Source: an uncultured Armatimonadota bacterium
GTDB lineage: Bacteria > Armatimonadota > Armatimonadia > Armatimonadales > Armatimonadaceae
Reading direction: 5' to 3'
NCBI GenBank assembly: GCA_903924445.1
Contig: CAIYBQ010000270.1
Coordinates: 1-33,746, forward strand
DNA: 33,746 nt
Shown here: in pieces, positions 26,482 to 33,746 of the stretch
Layout: each line of letters opens with the position of its first letter
Numbering within the stretch: position 1 is the stretch's first letter
Notes under the pieces: generated by a model
Database searches by the model: none
The model's input: the letters and a program-made list of their open reading frames with translations, nothing else
Told to the model about the DNA's origin: nothing
Made by a program: the position numbers and the translations under genes

Positions 26482-27215
26482 TCTGTACCATCCAATGCGA
26501 TCATCGAATAATCAACAAGAACTGAATCTTCAAACACGGCCATTCCGGCAAATCGTCCAAACGATCCTGCTTGCAATATCGGAATACCATTCACCACTTC
26601 GGGTTCTGTATGAAGCCTATGCGAGTGGCCACTTATAATAATATCGACATCAGGTGCAGCCTCTGCCAACGCTCTGTCAGCCGCGATTCCGATATGTGTC
26701 AGTGCGATGAGAACATCAACCTCGGATCTAAGACTTTGTGAAAGGGTCTTGACTGTCTCTATGGGAGGTTCGAAGACCGTATCCCATGCGATGGACATTT
26801 TGGAGCGTCGGGTGACCATCGGTACGGTTACCCCTATGACACCAATCTTTAGACCAGCCCTCTCTACACAAATATGTGATGTGAACGGTAGAGAAGCGGT
26901 TCCGCTTTTAGAGACCTGATTTGCAGACAGAACTGGGCAAGGCGCTCCTGCGAGCTTTCCGCGAACCACGGATAGCATCGGGTGTGTTTCCCGATTTCCT
27001 ACCGTGATGGCATCATAGCCAACACGGCGCATTTCGTTCCAAATGCGTTCCTGTCCAATACTTGCCCCAAGGTTTCCTGCTCTTATGCAATCTCCCGCAT
27101 CCAGGACAAGATGTGGATACGGGCATGATTCAACAATCCCGACAAGGCGATTGGCAGCATTGGGGGACAGCCGGTCATGAAAATCATTCGTGTGGATGAT
27201 CCCCCATTTACGCAT
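26478..27215 (-). CDS. Metallophosphatase of the 5'-nucleotidase (UshA-like) type
   Basis: A two-metal phosphoesterase domain of 245 aa without signal peptide and without the C-terminal nucleotide-binding domain of UshA, so it is probably cytoplasmic. Metal-binding motifs are HTNDFHDRL (8-16), DAGDCIRAGN (39-48), GNRET (73-77), LTHIG with His174, and GHSHRLH (196-202). The usual GNHE motif is GNRE here, so the catalytic His is replaced by Arg. Activity may therefore be altered, although related short family members may share this. The substrate is unknown; nucleotides or sugar phosphates are likely. Its ATG overlaps the der stop by one base (TAATG), and its stop overlaps the methyltransferase start (ATGA). 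Confidence 0.85.
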   Translation of the reverse strand: MRKWGIIHTNDFHDRLSPNAANRLVGIVESCPYPHLVLDAGDCIRAGNLGASIGQERIWNEMRRVGYDAITVGNRETHPMLSVVRGKLAGAPCPVLSANQVSKSGTASLPFTSHICVERAGLKIGVIGVTVPMVTRRSKMSIAWDTVFEPPIETVKTLSQSLRSEVDVLIALTHIGIAADRALAEAAPDVDIIISGHSHRLHTEPEVVNGIPILQAGSFGRFAGMAVFEDSVLVDYSMIALDGTE

Positions 27216-28567
27216 TAATCTTCGTCCTTGGCATTGGAGCGACGCGCAATAATCTTGACAGGTGTTCCCTCGAACGCGACATGTTTACGAAGCTGATTCT
27301 CCAAATATCGTAGATACGTAAAGTGCAGACTTTCCGGATCGTTGACTTTTAGGATGATCGTCGGAGGTTTCACGGAAACCATCGTTGCATAGCGCAGCTT
27401 CAACGTGTGGCCCTTGTGGCTGGTTGGTCGTGCATCCACGGCATCACGGAAAATACGGTTCAGTTCACCGGTGGTAATACGCATCGCGTTCGCATCCGCC
27501 GCATCAAGACATGCTTCAATCAGCGGACCGATACCACTACAGGCCTTTGCCGAACAGAATGCGACAGGCGCATAGCTGACGTAAGGCATTTCGTCGCGAA
27601 TGTGCTGCGTGACAGCGGTCATCGGTGCCTTTTGTGGGTAAGTTGCCAAGGCTTTCGCACGTCCAAGGTCCCACTTGTTGACAGCGATTACAGCTGCTTT
27701 ACCTTCTTCGTGCGCAAAACCAGCAACGCGCTTGTCTCCATCGAGGAGACCTTCAATGCTATCGACGACTGTGATTGCAACATCGCACCGCTCGATCGCA
27801 CGCGTGGCTCGGAGCACAGAGTAATACTCAACCGTACCTTGTATTTTCCCTGCTCGGCGGATACCGGCGGTATCAACAAGAACAATCTTACGCCCATCCC
27901 ATTCAAATGGAGTATCAACTGCATCACGTGTCGTACCCGCAATAGGACTTACAATCGCGCGCTCTTCACCAAGAATCGCGTTCAGCATCGATGACTTGCC
28001 AACATTGGGTCGTCCAACGAGCGCGATGCGGACGACATCACTTTCGATCTGTGGCTCTGGAACCATCGCAGGAAATGCTTCCACGATGTCATCAAGCAAG
28101 TCAGCAACACCACGACCACCGAGCGCACTGATCGGATAAATCTCACCAAGTCCAAGGGAATAGAATTCGGATGAATCCTGTGCCCTCTTTATGTTGTCAG
28201 CCTTGTTAATGGCGAGGAACATCGGAGTTCCTTGCGCTCGCCGAAGCTGATTAGCAAGCTCAATATCGTTCGGAGTTACGCCCTGTGTCGCATCACAGAC
28301 GATGAGAATGACATCGGCTTCTTCCATCGCGACTTCGGCCTGAATCCGGATCTGCACCTGCATAGGGTCTTCAGCATCCATCGAGATTCCGCCGGTATCG
28401 ATGAGGGTGTACTCTCGACCGTTCCATTCACCATCGGCGTAGAGGCGATCTCGGGTGATGCCCGGGGTGTCCTCGACAATGGCGATACGTCGCCCTGTAA
28501 GGCGGTTGAATAAAGTGGACTTGCCGACATTCGGTCGGCCAACTACTGCAACGATGGGCTTTGGCAT
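27215..28567 (-). CDS. der: Ribosome assembly GTPase Der (EngA)
   Basis: An essential GTPase with two G domains in tandem, acting in maturation of the 50S ribosomal subunit. The first domain has GRPNVGKST (10-18), DTGG and NKAD; the second has GRPNVGKSS, DTAGIRR and NKWD; a KH-like domain closes the C-terminus. Length is 450 aa. The ORF track opens at 28615, but ATG 28567 (MPKPIVAVVGRPNVGKS) matches the family and has a strong SD (GGGAGG) 6 nt upstream. It is the first gene of a six-gene run with one-base or four-base overlaps to a metallophosphatase and a methyltransferase, followed by three glycosyltransferases. TGGTACACT about 40 nt upstream is a probable promoter. Confidence 0.97.
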   Translation of the reverse strand: MPKPIVAVVGRPNVGKSTLFNRLTGRRIAIVEDTPGITRDRLYADGEWNGREYTLIDTGGISMDAEDPMQVQIRIQAEVAMEEADVILIVCDATQGVTPNDIELANQLRRAQGTPMFLAINKADNIKRAQDSSEFYSLGLGEIYPISALGGRGVADLLDDIVEAFPAMVPEPQIESDVVRIALVGRPNVGKSSMLNAILGEERAIVSPIAGTTRDAVDTPFEWDGRKIVLVDTAGIRRAGKIQGTVEYYSVLRATRAIERCDVAITVVDSIEGLLDGDKRVAGFAHEEGKAAVIAVNKWDLGRAKALATYPQKAPMTAVTQHIRDEMPYVSYAPVAFCSAKACSGIGPLIEACLDAADANAMRITTGELNRIFRDAVDARPTSHKGHTLKLRYATMVSVKPPTIILKVNDPESLHFTYLRYLENQLRKHVAFEGTPVKIIARRSNAKDED

Positions 28568-28605
28568 CGATTTCCTCCCGAGTGTACGGCTAATTTTGGC
28601 TTGGC

Positions 28606-28614
28606 AGTGTACCA
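28606..28614 (-). promoter_or_regulatory. Candidate extended -10 of the der operon
   Basis: Minus-strand TGGTACACT, identical in nine bases to the trpB element. It would give a leader of about 30 nt containing the strong der SD. A second TACACT (28586-28581) lies closer to the gene and would give a leader of only about 8 nt, so the first is preferred. Confidence 0.4.
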
Positions 28615-28673
28615 CGTTGGATGCCTTAAACGATGTGTGAAACCTACGGGGATGTTCAACTGTCTATTCCACC

Positions 28674-29849
28674 GTGAACACAACCCACGGGCGATTGGCT
28701 CCATGCGGATTTGCAGTTATAGCCGTACTTGCGATGGTCCCAACGACAGCATCTTCAGCGCCTCCACCACCGCCCGAGCGGCCAAATTACTTTGCGCTTT
28801 ATCCACCACCAGAAACCAAGCGCGAGGTGCCATCATTGGCATTTCCAGCCACAAGCACGCGGCACCCGGACTTGTTTTCACCGGTACCCTACTTCAAACG
28901 AAAATTCAATCTCCTTACCGATATGTCACTGGACTTCAGGGCTGTGGATGGTCAATTTCCTTCGCCCGTAGATGCGTTAGAGGGCGTCCGTTTTACGATT
29001 GATGGAATTGTTGCCAACCCAAAATCTGGCAATGAGCAGGGTGGTATCCGCCTACAGCTCGTTCGGGAACCCAACAGTTCAACAGAGCGTGTTGTGACAT
29101 CCGAGCTCTACGGCCATTACCGCTTTGAGCTGCCAGGAGCCACTGCAACAGCACGCGCAGGTCAGTTTGTTCTACCTTTCGGTTTATCCGCGGTGTACGA
29201 CACATCGATGCATCCCTTCAGAAGTCTTTACAGCGAATCTATCGGAATCCGTATTGACCGTGGAGCGATGATCGAAGGAGAGTTCGGCCCCTTCCACTAT
29301 GCGGGGAGCATTACAACCGGCACGGGTCCAAATGCCGATCACGCATACACCAAAACAGTCCTTTCGGCGCGACTTGATAGGCACTTCCTCACACAATCAG
29401 GGCGGATACAAATCGGCGGCTCGATGCTCACAGGTCGCTTACCGGACAATGGGCCGTTTGCGCAGAGTTTACTTTCCGGCAGCACACAGGCATCTCCGAC
29501 CATTGTAAAGTCCAGATTTGCAGCCGATGCACAGTACTTTGTCGGAAAGTACGCAGCCCGCGGTGAAGTCGTGTTTGGCGCTGATGAGGACGCTCCTGTT
29601 TGGGGCTTTTATGTGGATGGACGTATGGGCATTTCCGCCCGCGAAGGACTTTACGCTGCCATAAAGCGGTGGGACTATCGAAACCAGCCTCTGTCCAAAT
29701 TTGAGTCTGCGATTGGATACGAGCGGACTGCGGGAAGACACCTGACGTTTCGCGCCCTTGTTATTCTGTCGCGCGTCGACCCGCTGGATGGACCAAACCG
29801 TACATTGATTACGCGGTCTACCGTGCTACAAAGTTTTTTGAAATTCTAA
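28674..29849 (+). CDS. Putative outer-membrane beta-barrel protein (porin-like)
   Basis: Probably an outer-membrane barrel; family not firmly recognised. A signal peptide (about 1-28, GFAVIAVLAMVPTTASSA) is followed by a proline-rich stretch (APPPPPERPNYFALYPPP, 29-46) and then alternating-pattern beta strands to the end. A phrase typical of phosphate-selective (OprO-like) porins is present, ARAGQFVLPFGLSAVYDTS, together with IRIDRGAMIEGEFGPFHYAGSITTG and closing strands, with Phe as the last residue (FLKF). Length is 391 aa. The start is a GTG with no SD; the next in-frame ATG would cut the signal peptide. It is divergent from der and convergent with the zinc-ribbon gene. An export-competent outer membrane is implied if correct. 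Confidence 0.7.
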   Translation: MNTTHGRLAPCGFAVIAVLAMVPTTASSAPPPPPERPNYFALYPPPETKREVPSLAFPATSTRHPDLFSPVPYFKRKFNLLTDMSLDFRAVDGQFPSPVDALEGVRFTIDGIVANPKSGNEQGGIRLQLVREPNSSTERVVTSELYGHYRFELPGATATARAGQFVLPFGLSAVYDTSMHPFRSLYSESIGIRIDRGAMIEGEFGPFHYAGSITTGTGPNADHAYTKTVLSARLDRHFLTQSGRIQIGGSMLTGRLPDNGPFAQSLLSGSTQASPTIVKSRFAADAQYFVGKYAARGEVVFGADEDAPVWGFYVDGRMGISAREGLYAAIKRWDYRNQPLSKFESAIGYERTAGRHLTFRALVILSRVDPLDGPNRTLITRSTVLQSFLKF

Positions 29850-29884
29850 GACCGGTATAAATCGCCCACTTTCTTACTAAGTGT

Positions 29885-30196
29885 TTACAGTGCCGCACCG
29901 CACTTAGGGCATGGTTTGTACGGCGATGCTATGAATGCACCGCATACACTACAGTAACCGGATTTGTCAGGAAGAGTCTCTTCGCCACCTTCCGGCATCG
30001 GATCCCCTTCAAACAACTTCGAGAGGTCATACTTATCTTGGCGGGACTGCCGAAGTGTGACAATCCCGTACCAAACCCCGACAATGCCGCTGACAATGAC
30101 CATCACACCATAGACCCGCGTCGCCGGGCTCAGGAGAAATGCGGTGCCCATCGCAACAAGGACACATCCCGCAATAAGCCCAAGATACTGGCGCAC
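29885..30196 (-). CDS. Small membrane protein with C-terminal zinc ribbon
   Basis: A 103-aa protein with two hydrophobic segments near its N-terminus (YLGLIAGCVLVAMGTAFLL and VYGVMVIVSGIVGVWYGIV), an acidic linker and a C-terminal zinc ribbon CSVCG...CPKCG. The ribbon is probably cytoplasmic. No specific function can be given. The ORF track starts at a TTG (30241) inside purB. I prefer GTG 30196, one base past the purB TAA, where a GAGG about 12 nt upstream could serve as SD. It is the last gene of the purD-purB operon and ends 35 bp from the convergent porin-like gene. Confidence 0.75.
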   Translation of the reverse strand: MRQYLGLIAGCVLVAMGTAFLLSPATRVYGVMVIVSGIVGVWYGIVTLRQSRQDKYDLSKLFEGDPMPEGGEETLPDKSGYCSVCGAFIASPYKPCPKCGAAL

Positions 30197-30197
30197 G

Positions 30198-31568
30198 TTA
30201 CCCGTTTTCCTCGAGGGCAGCAGCACCGAGCTGCGGCGCAATACCGATGTACGTTTCTGGACGCAGCGCTTTCAGACGAGCAAGGGCATCCTCTGACAAC
30301 TCCAACGTCTCAAGGAATGCAAGCATGCCTGCCGCATCCACACGCTGCCCCCGTGTAAGCTCCTTGAGACGCTCATAAGGACGGTCAAGCCCTTCGACAC
30401 GCATCACGGTTTGGATGGGTTCAGCCAGCACTTCCCAGTTTCGATCCAGCTCTGCCAGCATAAAGGTGCGATCAGCATCCAGTTTTCCGATGCCACGTCC
30501 CGCCGCGACCAGAGCCAACAACGCGTGTCCAAACGCAGTACCTACCGCCCGGATTGCACTTGAGTCACTTAGGTCGCGCTGCAGACGTGAGACTTGGAGC
30601 TTTGCACCAAGGTGTTCGAACAAACTGACAGCAAGCCCGATATTTGCTTCGCTATTTTCAAAGTCGATGGGATTGACCTTATGCGGCATCGTGCTCGACC
30701 CGATCTCACCCGCTACCGTTTTTTGACGGAAGACTCCAACGCTGATGTAAGACCAGATATCTCTATCGAAGTCCAGGAGGATTGTCAGGAAGCGCGACCA
30801 AGCGTGGAAGAGCTCAGCCATGTAGTCGTGGGACTCGATTTGGGTCGTCAATGGGTTGTACGTCAAGCCAAGTCCTGTGACAAAGCGCTCGGCGATATCT
30901 GGCCAGTTTGCATCCGGGAATGCAACCACATGTGCATTAAACGCCCCAACAGCACCGTTGATTTTGCCTAAGAATGGGATGGACTTGATCTGTGTGAGCT
31001 GTCGGTTCCACCGATGGACAAATACAGCTAGTTCTTTACCAAGAGTGCTTGGGCTTGCGGGCTGACCATGGGTTCGGGAAAGCAGAGGGGCATCGAGGAG
31101 CGGTACCGCAAGGCTACGAACCTTGCCAACAACCTCTTCGGCCTTCGGAAGCAACACATTCGCAATTGCCCCCTGCAGCATCAGTGCATGGGAGAGGTTA
31201 TTGATGTCCTCCGATGTACATGCGAAGTGAACCCATTCGGACAAATCTTCGAGGGATGTCCCCGCGAGGTTACGCTTGATCCAGTACTCAACCGCCTTTA
31301 CATCGTGGTTGGTCGTCCGCTCAATTTCCTTGATGCCTGCTGCCGCTTCGTTATTTATGCTGCCTGCAAGGTTTCGGAGGAGCTGAATCTCATCCGTATG
31401 CATTGCCCGTATCGCCGGTAAGGAAGGTTCGGATGCCAAATGAATCAGCCACTCAACCTCAACCGTGACCCGTGCGCGAATCAGCGCGACTTCGGAGAGA
31501 TACTCCTTTAGGGGCGCAACACTTGTTTCGTAGCGGCCATCTATGGCAGACAATGCATCAATAGACAT
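30198..31568 (-). CDS. purB: Adenylosuccinate lyase
   Basis: Catalyses two fumarate-releasing steps of purine synthesis (SAICAR to AICAR, and adenylosuccinate to AMP). It belongs to the fumarase/aspartase superfamily; the signature GSSTMPHKVNPIDFEN is intact. SEDINN and SRTHGQPASPSTLG (containing catalytic His) fit the E. coli-type PurB, as does the length of 456 aa; the B. subtilis type is shorter. ATG 31568 starts MSIDALSAIDGRY, the usual N-terminus. It lies 8 nt after the aldose epimerase stop. The SD is weak (GGAAG, distant). It is separated from purD by two genes not tied to purine synthesis. Confidence 0.96.
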   Translation of the reverse strand: MSIDALSAIDGRYETSVAPLKEYLSEVALIRARVTVEVEWLIHLASEPSLPAIRAMHTDEIQLLRNLAGSINNEAAAGIKEIERTTNHDVKAVEYWIKRNLAGTSLEDLSEWVHFACTSEDINNLSHALMLQGAIANVLLPKAEEVVGKVRSLAVPLLDAPLLSRTHGQPASPSTLGKELAVFVHRWNRQLTQIKSIPFLGKINGAVGAFNAHVVAFPDANWPDIAERFVTGLGLTYNPLTTQIESHDYMAELFHAWSRFLTILLDFDRDIWSYISVGVFRQKTVAGEIGSSTMPHKVNPIDFENSEANIGLAVSLFEHLGAKLQVSRLQRDLSDSSAIRAVGTAFGHALLALVAAGRGIGKLDADRTFMLAELDRNWEVLAEPIQTVMRVEGLDRPYERLKELTRGQRVDAAGMLAFLETLELSEDALARLKALRPETYIGIAPQLGAAALEENG

Positions 31569-31576
31569 TCTTTACT

Positions 31577-32485
31577 CTAGCTTCCTAAACCATCCAGCGT
31601 CGTTGCACGCACACCCCATGTCCCACCCCAGACATCCCCTGGAGACAGCCTCGTGAGTCCCCATTCAGGGTGATTAAAGCCATCGGATGCACAGCTCATC
31701 GGCTCAATCGCGAGTGCCCGACGTTTCCGTCCCTCAACCAGCGTATCCCCGGTGAAGAGCACACAGTTTGGATACGCATCCACATCCATCCAAACTTCGA
31801 CTTTCAAGTCTTTCCCAGTTAGACAAACGACAGGCTTGGTGCCTAGAGGCGATACGAAACAGTTGTCGATCACCTGTAACCCGATGAGACGGCTCCTTCT
31901 GAAATCAACTCCTGCAGCCGCAACATCCAGAATGGTTCCCGTAGGAATCAGTTCCTCGAACTCAAGCACTCTGTCAAAGGGAACCGTCAACGAACACGTA
32001 TCGACAAAATCATCCCCTGCAACAAAGTAACTATGGAATCCAATCGCAAACGGTGCGCATTCCTGCGAGAGGTTCTCAACAGTTGCCGTGACTTCCAAGC
32101 CCGTTTCAGTGATCGTGTATTTGAGCTGTAAGCGTAAGGCAAACGGATACCCGACAACCGGATCTGTCTGAACACCAACCACAACTTCTGTGTTTGATTG
32201 CGTAACAACATCCCACTGCAGAGTGCGCACAAACCCATGGATAGCATGAACCCCAGAGCGCTCATTCAAAGTCAGTGAATAGTCCTTACCATCGAACTGG
32301 TAACACCCGTGGTTGATTCGCCCAGGAAACGGCGCAAGGATATCTCCCTCGGCACCGATACGGCTGTCGAAATCCACATACGATGTCGTGATCGGGTGAC
32401 CATGCAGCCAAAGTCCTTGTAACCCACCGCCGCGGAGGGAGACATCGGCTTTATATCCAAAACCGGAAATCGAAATGGACTTCAT
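31577..32485 (-). CDS. Aldose 1-epimerase (GalM-like)
   Basis: A mutarotase-like protein of 302 aa, probably cytoplasmic, that interconverts alpha and beta anomers of an aldose or a related sugar. Visible family residues are PGRINHGCYQFDG (54-66), His83 in AIHGF, catalytic His151 in IGFHSYF and the catalytic Glu in ALAIEPMSCASDGFNHPE. The chosen start is ATG 32485, which overlaps the upstream stop by one base (TAATG) and has AGGGGA about 6 nt before it; the track start at 32518 lies inside the upstream gene. The sugar is unknown. It sits between an AIM6-like phosphodiesterase and purB in the operon. Confidence 0.88.
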   Translation of the reverse strand: MKSISISGFGYKADVSLRGGGLQGLWLHGHPITTSYVDFDSRIGAEGDILAPFPGRINHGCYQFDGKDYSLTLNERSGVHAIHGFVRTLQWDVVTQSNTEVVVGVQTDPVVGYPFALRLQLKYTITETGLEVTATVENLSQECAPFAIGFHSYFVAGDDFVDTCSLTVPFDRVLEFEELIPTGTILDVAAAGVDFRRSRLIGLQVIDNCFVSPLGTKPVVCLTGKDLKVEVWMDVDAYPNCVLFTGDTLVEGRKRRALAIEPMSCASDGFNHPEWGLTRLSPGDVWGGTWGVRATTLDGLGS

Positions 32486-33210
32486 TACAGTCCCCTCGCT
32501 GCCATCCAAGCGGCACATACATCAAGTTTGTCTGTGCCTATCCAGCTCACACCGGCAGCATCCAGAATTCTCCAACCGGCTGGCGTATCTGGTAAGCCCC
32601 AAAATCTGGATTTAATTCCGAGGTCATCTGCGCGACGCACATAGTCGGACAACCAAGCCCGATGCTGGCGTGAGATGAGACCGCTTCCAAACCAAGGGAT
32701 ATGCGAAAGCCAGGCTTCGCTGACCATCCGAAAAACACCCGGTTGTGGCGACTTTAGATCATCTACCCGTGCATCGACAAAGATGTTTCGCTCGCGTCTT
32801 GCAGCCAGCTGACGCGTCGGTCTATCGCCAGAAAGGATGATTTCCAATGCATTCGGGATGTATTCCGCGCTACTTCCGTGGCTCAGCCAGCGTTCATAGG
32901 GCTTCAATGCACGGTCAAGTACAGGAAGAACATCGGCGGAATTCGCTTTAATGTCAATCATCAGTTGAAAGGTAGAGATTCCTGGCTGAACACTCCCGGT
33001 TCGCTGTATCCGCTCCATCATCGGTCTCAGATAGAGTGCCTCTAGCGTTCTTTCTGGACGTACATCCTTGCGGTCATGAGCGACCAAAAGTTTGCCGTCA
33101 ACGAGGTAGATGTCTGCTTCAACGGATGCAAATCCGGCATTTAGCGCATCAACCAGTGGTCGAGTGTGTTCGTAATCGTTGTGCGAATGTGCCCGTGCGT
33201 GAACGTTCAT
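32485..33210 (-). CDS. GDPD/PI-PLC-like phosphodiesterase (AIM6-like)
   Basis: A TIM-barrel phosphodiesterase-like protein of the glycerophosphodiester phosphodiesterase/PI-PLC superfamily, closest in motif to the AIM6 group. The N-terminus reads HARAHSHNDYEHTRPL (4-19), with Glu31 and Asp33 in SVEADIYL, His45 in VAHDRKDV and a DIKANSAD strand, all at expected metal and catalytic positions. The ORF track extends to 33378, but that part overlaps purD in another frame. I choose ATG 33210, 4 nt after the purD stop (AAGG about 9 nt upstream), giving 241 aa. No signal peptide is present, unlike many family members, so it should act in the cytoplasm. The substrate is not known. Confidence 0.8.
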   Translation of the reverse strand: MNVHARAHSHNDYEHTRPLVDALNAGFASVEADIYLVDGKLLVAHDRKDVRPERTLEALYLRPMMERIQRTGSVQPGISTFQLMIDIKANSADVLPVLDRALKPYERWLSHGSSAEYIPNALEIILSGDRPTRQLAARRERNIFVDARVDDLKSPQPGVFRMVSEAWLSHIPWFGSGLISRQHRAWLSDYVRRADDLGIKSRFWGLPDTPAGWRILDAAGVSWIGTDKLDVCAAWMAARGL

Positions 33211-33214
33211 AACA

Positions 33215-33746
33215 TTAGCCTTCTTGAGAAACGCGCCAGCCGATATCCCGGCGGAATTGACCACCATCCATATGAATACGATCCAGTGCTGCATAAGCCC
33301 TCTCACGGGCTTCCTCGAAGCTGTCACCCGTTGATGTAACCGTAAGGACTCGTCCACCACTTGAGTGAATGGTGCCATCCTCGGTCAAGCGAGTCCCAGC
33401 GTGAAACACTGCTACTGCATCAAGCTTTACAGCATCTTCCAAGCCCGAAATGACATCGCCTGTCCGAACAGCCCCAGGATAACCATGCGCCGCGAGAACA
33501 ACAGTAACGGCGCTGCGGCGAGAAAATACAACATCGATTTGGTCTAGACGCGCATCCACACACGCATTAATGACTTCGACCAAATCAGTTTCAAGCAAAG
33601 GAAGAACGATTTCCGTCTCGGGATCGCCAAAGCGGCAGTTGTATTCAAGGCACATCGGTCCATCAGGAGTCAACATGATGCCAGCAAACAATACACCGCG
33701 GTACGGAATCCCGGTTGATTTGATGGCACGGACAACTGGTTTGATG
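33215..33746 (-). CDS. purD: Phosphoribosylamine-glycine ligase, C-terminal part (cut by window)
   Basis: The C-terminal part of PurD (GAR synthetase), which ligates glycine to phosphoribosylamine in purine synthesis. The frame stays open to the window end; residues upstream of the track start read PYRGVLFAG, continuing into LEYNCRFGDPETE, the family's ATP-grasp signature, then the C-domain (VRTGDVISGL, HSSGGRVLTVTSTGDSFEEARERAYAALDRI). The ORF track begins at an internal codon and is only part of the gene. The complete C-terminus ends at TAA 33215. It is the upstream member of the purD-AIM6-aldose epimerase-purB operon. The N-terminal part lies outside the window. Confidence 0.93.
   Translation of the reverse strand, partial: IKPVVRAIKSTGIPYRGVLFAGIMLTPDGPMCLEYNCRFGDPETEIVLPLLETDLVEVINACVDARLDQIDVVFSRRSAVTVVLAAHGYPGAVRTGDVISGLEDAVKLDAVAVFHAGTRLTEDGTIHSSGGRVLTVTSTGDSFEEARERAYAALDRIHMDGGQFRRDIGWRVSQEG

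Noticed and set aside
27407-27994. 195-aa plus-strand ORF inside der
   Set aside because: Antisense shadow of the second G domain and KH region of der.
29866-29884. Possible terminator hairpin CACTT/AAGTG between the porin-like and zinc-ribbon genes
   Set aside because: Only 5 bp of stem and no T run on either strand; too weak to call.
33211-33378. N-terminal extension of the AIM6-like ORF with a hydrophobic stretch
   Set aside because: It lies wholly within purD coding sequence in another frame; ATG 33210 just after the purD stop has a plausible SD and starts at the conserved HxHNDY region.

Overview
The window reads as a chromosomal segment of a free-living, diderm, mesophilic bacterium with roughly 50 % GC. 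It carries protein families that are abundant in Planctomycetota, Verrucomicrobiota and Armatimonadota: PSCyt1/DUF1549/DUF1553, DUF1501, DUF1080, a DUF5117/DUF4953 metzincin and an M29 aminopeptidase. Armatimonadota (Fimbriimonadia-like) is my leading guess, but the sequence alone does not settle it. I saw no tRNA, rRNA, CRISPR array, insertion sequence or prophage. The region looks like ordinary vertically inherited chromosome packed into tight operons.

Layout. (1) 1-1677, minus: an M29 aminopeptidase coupled to a small orphan ORF. (2) 1678-3077: a dyad-rich leader and an RpoD-like sigma factor, ended by a terminator. (3) 3111-4118, minus: malate dehydrogenase with its own terminator. (4) 4278-9753, plus: an exported module of a PSCyt1/DUF1549/LamG/DUF1553 protein, a DUF1501 protein and a DUF1080 protein, ended by a strong terminator. 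(5) 9755-11185, plus: an uncharacterised Ig-like/propeller-like protein that starts right at that terminator. (6) 11197-18595, minus: trpB-trpA-deoC, then a secreted metalloprotease with terminator, then recO and an MFS exporter. (7) 18677-20921, plus: an alpha/beta hydrolase overlapping a phosphodiester glycosidase. (8) 20932-28567, minus: der, a metallophosphatase, a methyltransferase and three GT-C membrane glycosyltransferases, nearly all overlapping or separated by a few bases. (9) 28674-29849, plus: a porin-like beta-barrel candidate. (10) 29885-33746, minus: purD (cut by the window edge), an AIM6-like phosphodiesterase, an aldose epimerase, purB and a zinc-ribbon membrane protein.

How they fit together. 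Region 4 is a candidate extracellular carbohydrate module. Region 8 joins a ribosome-assembly GTPase to lipid-linked sugar transfer in the envelope. Regions 6 and 10 join amino-acid and purine synthesis to sugar-phosphate and lipid-head-group enzymes.

Expression signals are mixed. mdh, der, the sigma factor, DUF1080 and the aldose epimerase have clear Shine-Dalgarno (SD) sequences. trpB, the hydrolase and the M29 gene instead have -10-like hexamers 6-8 nt before the start codon, which suggests leaderless mRNAs. Two genes (9755 and recO) begin right behind an intrinsic terminator without an SD.

All function calls come from reading motifs by eye; no database search was run.
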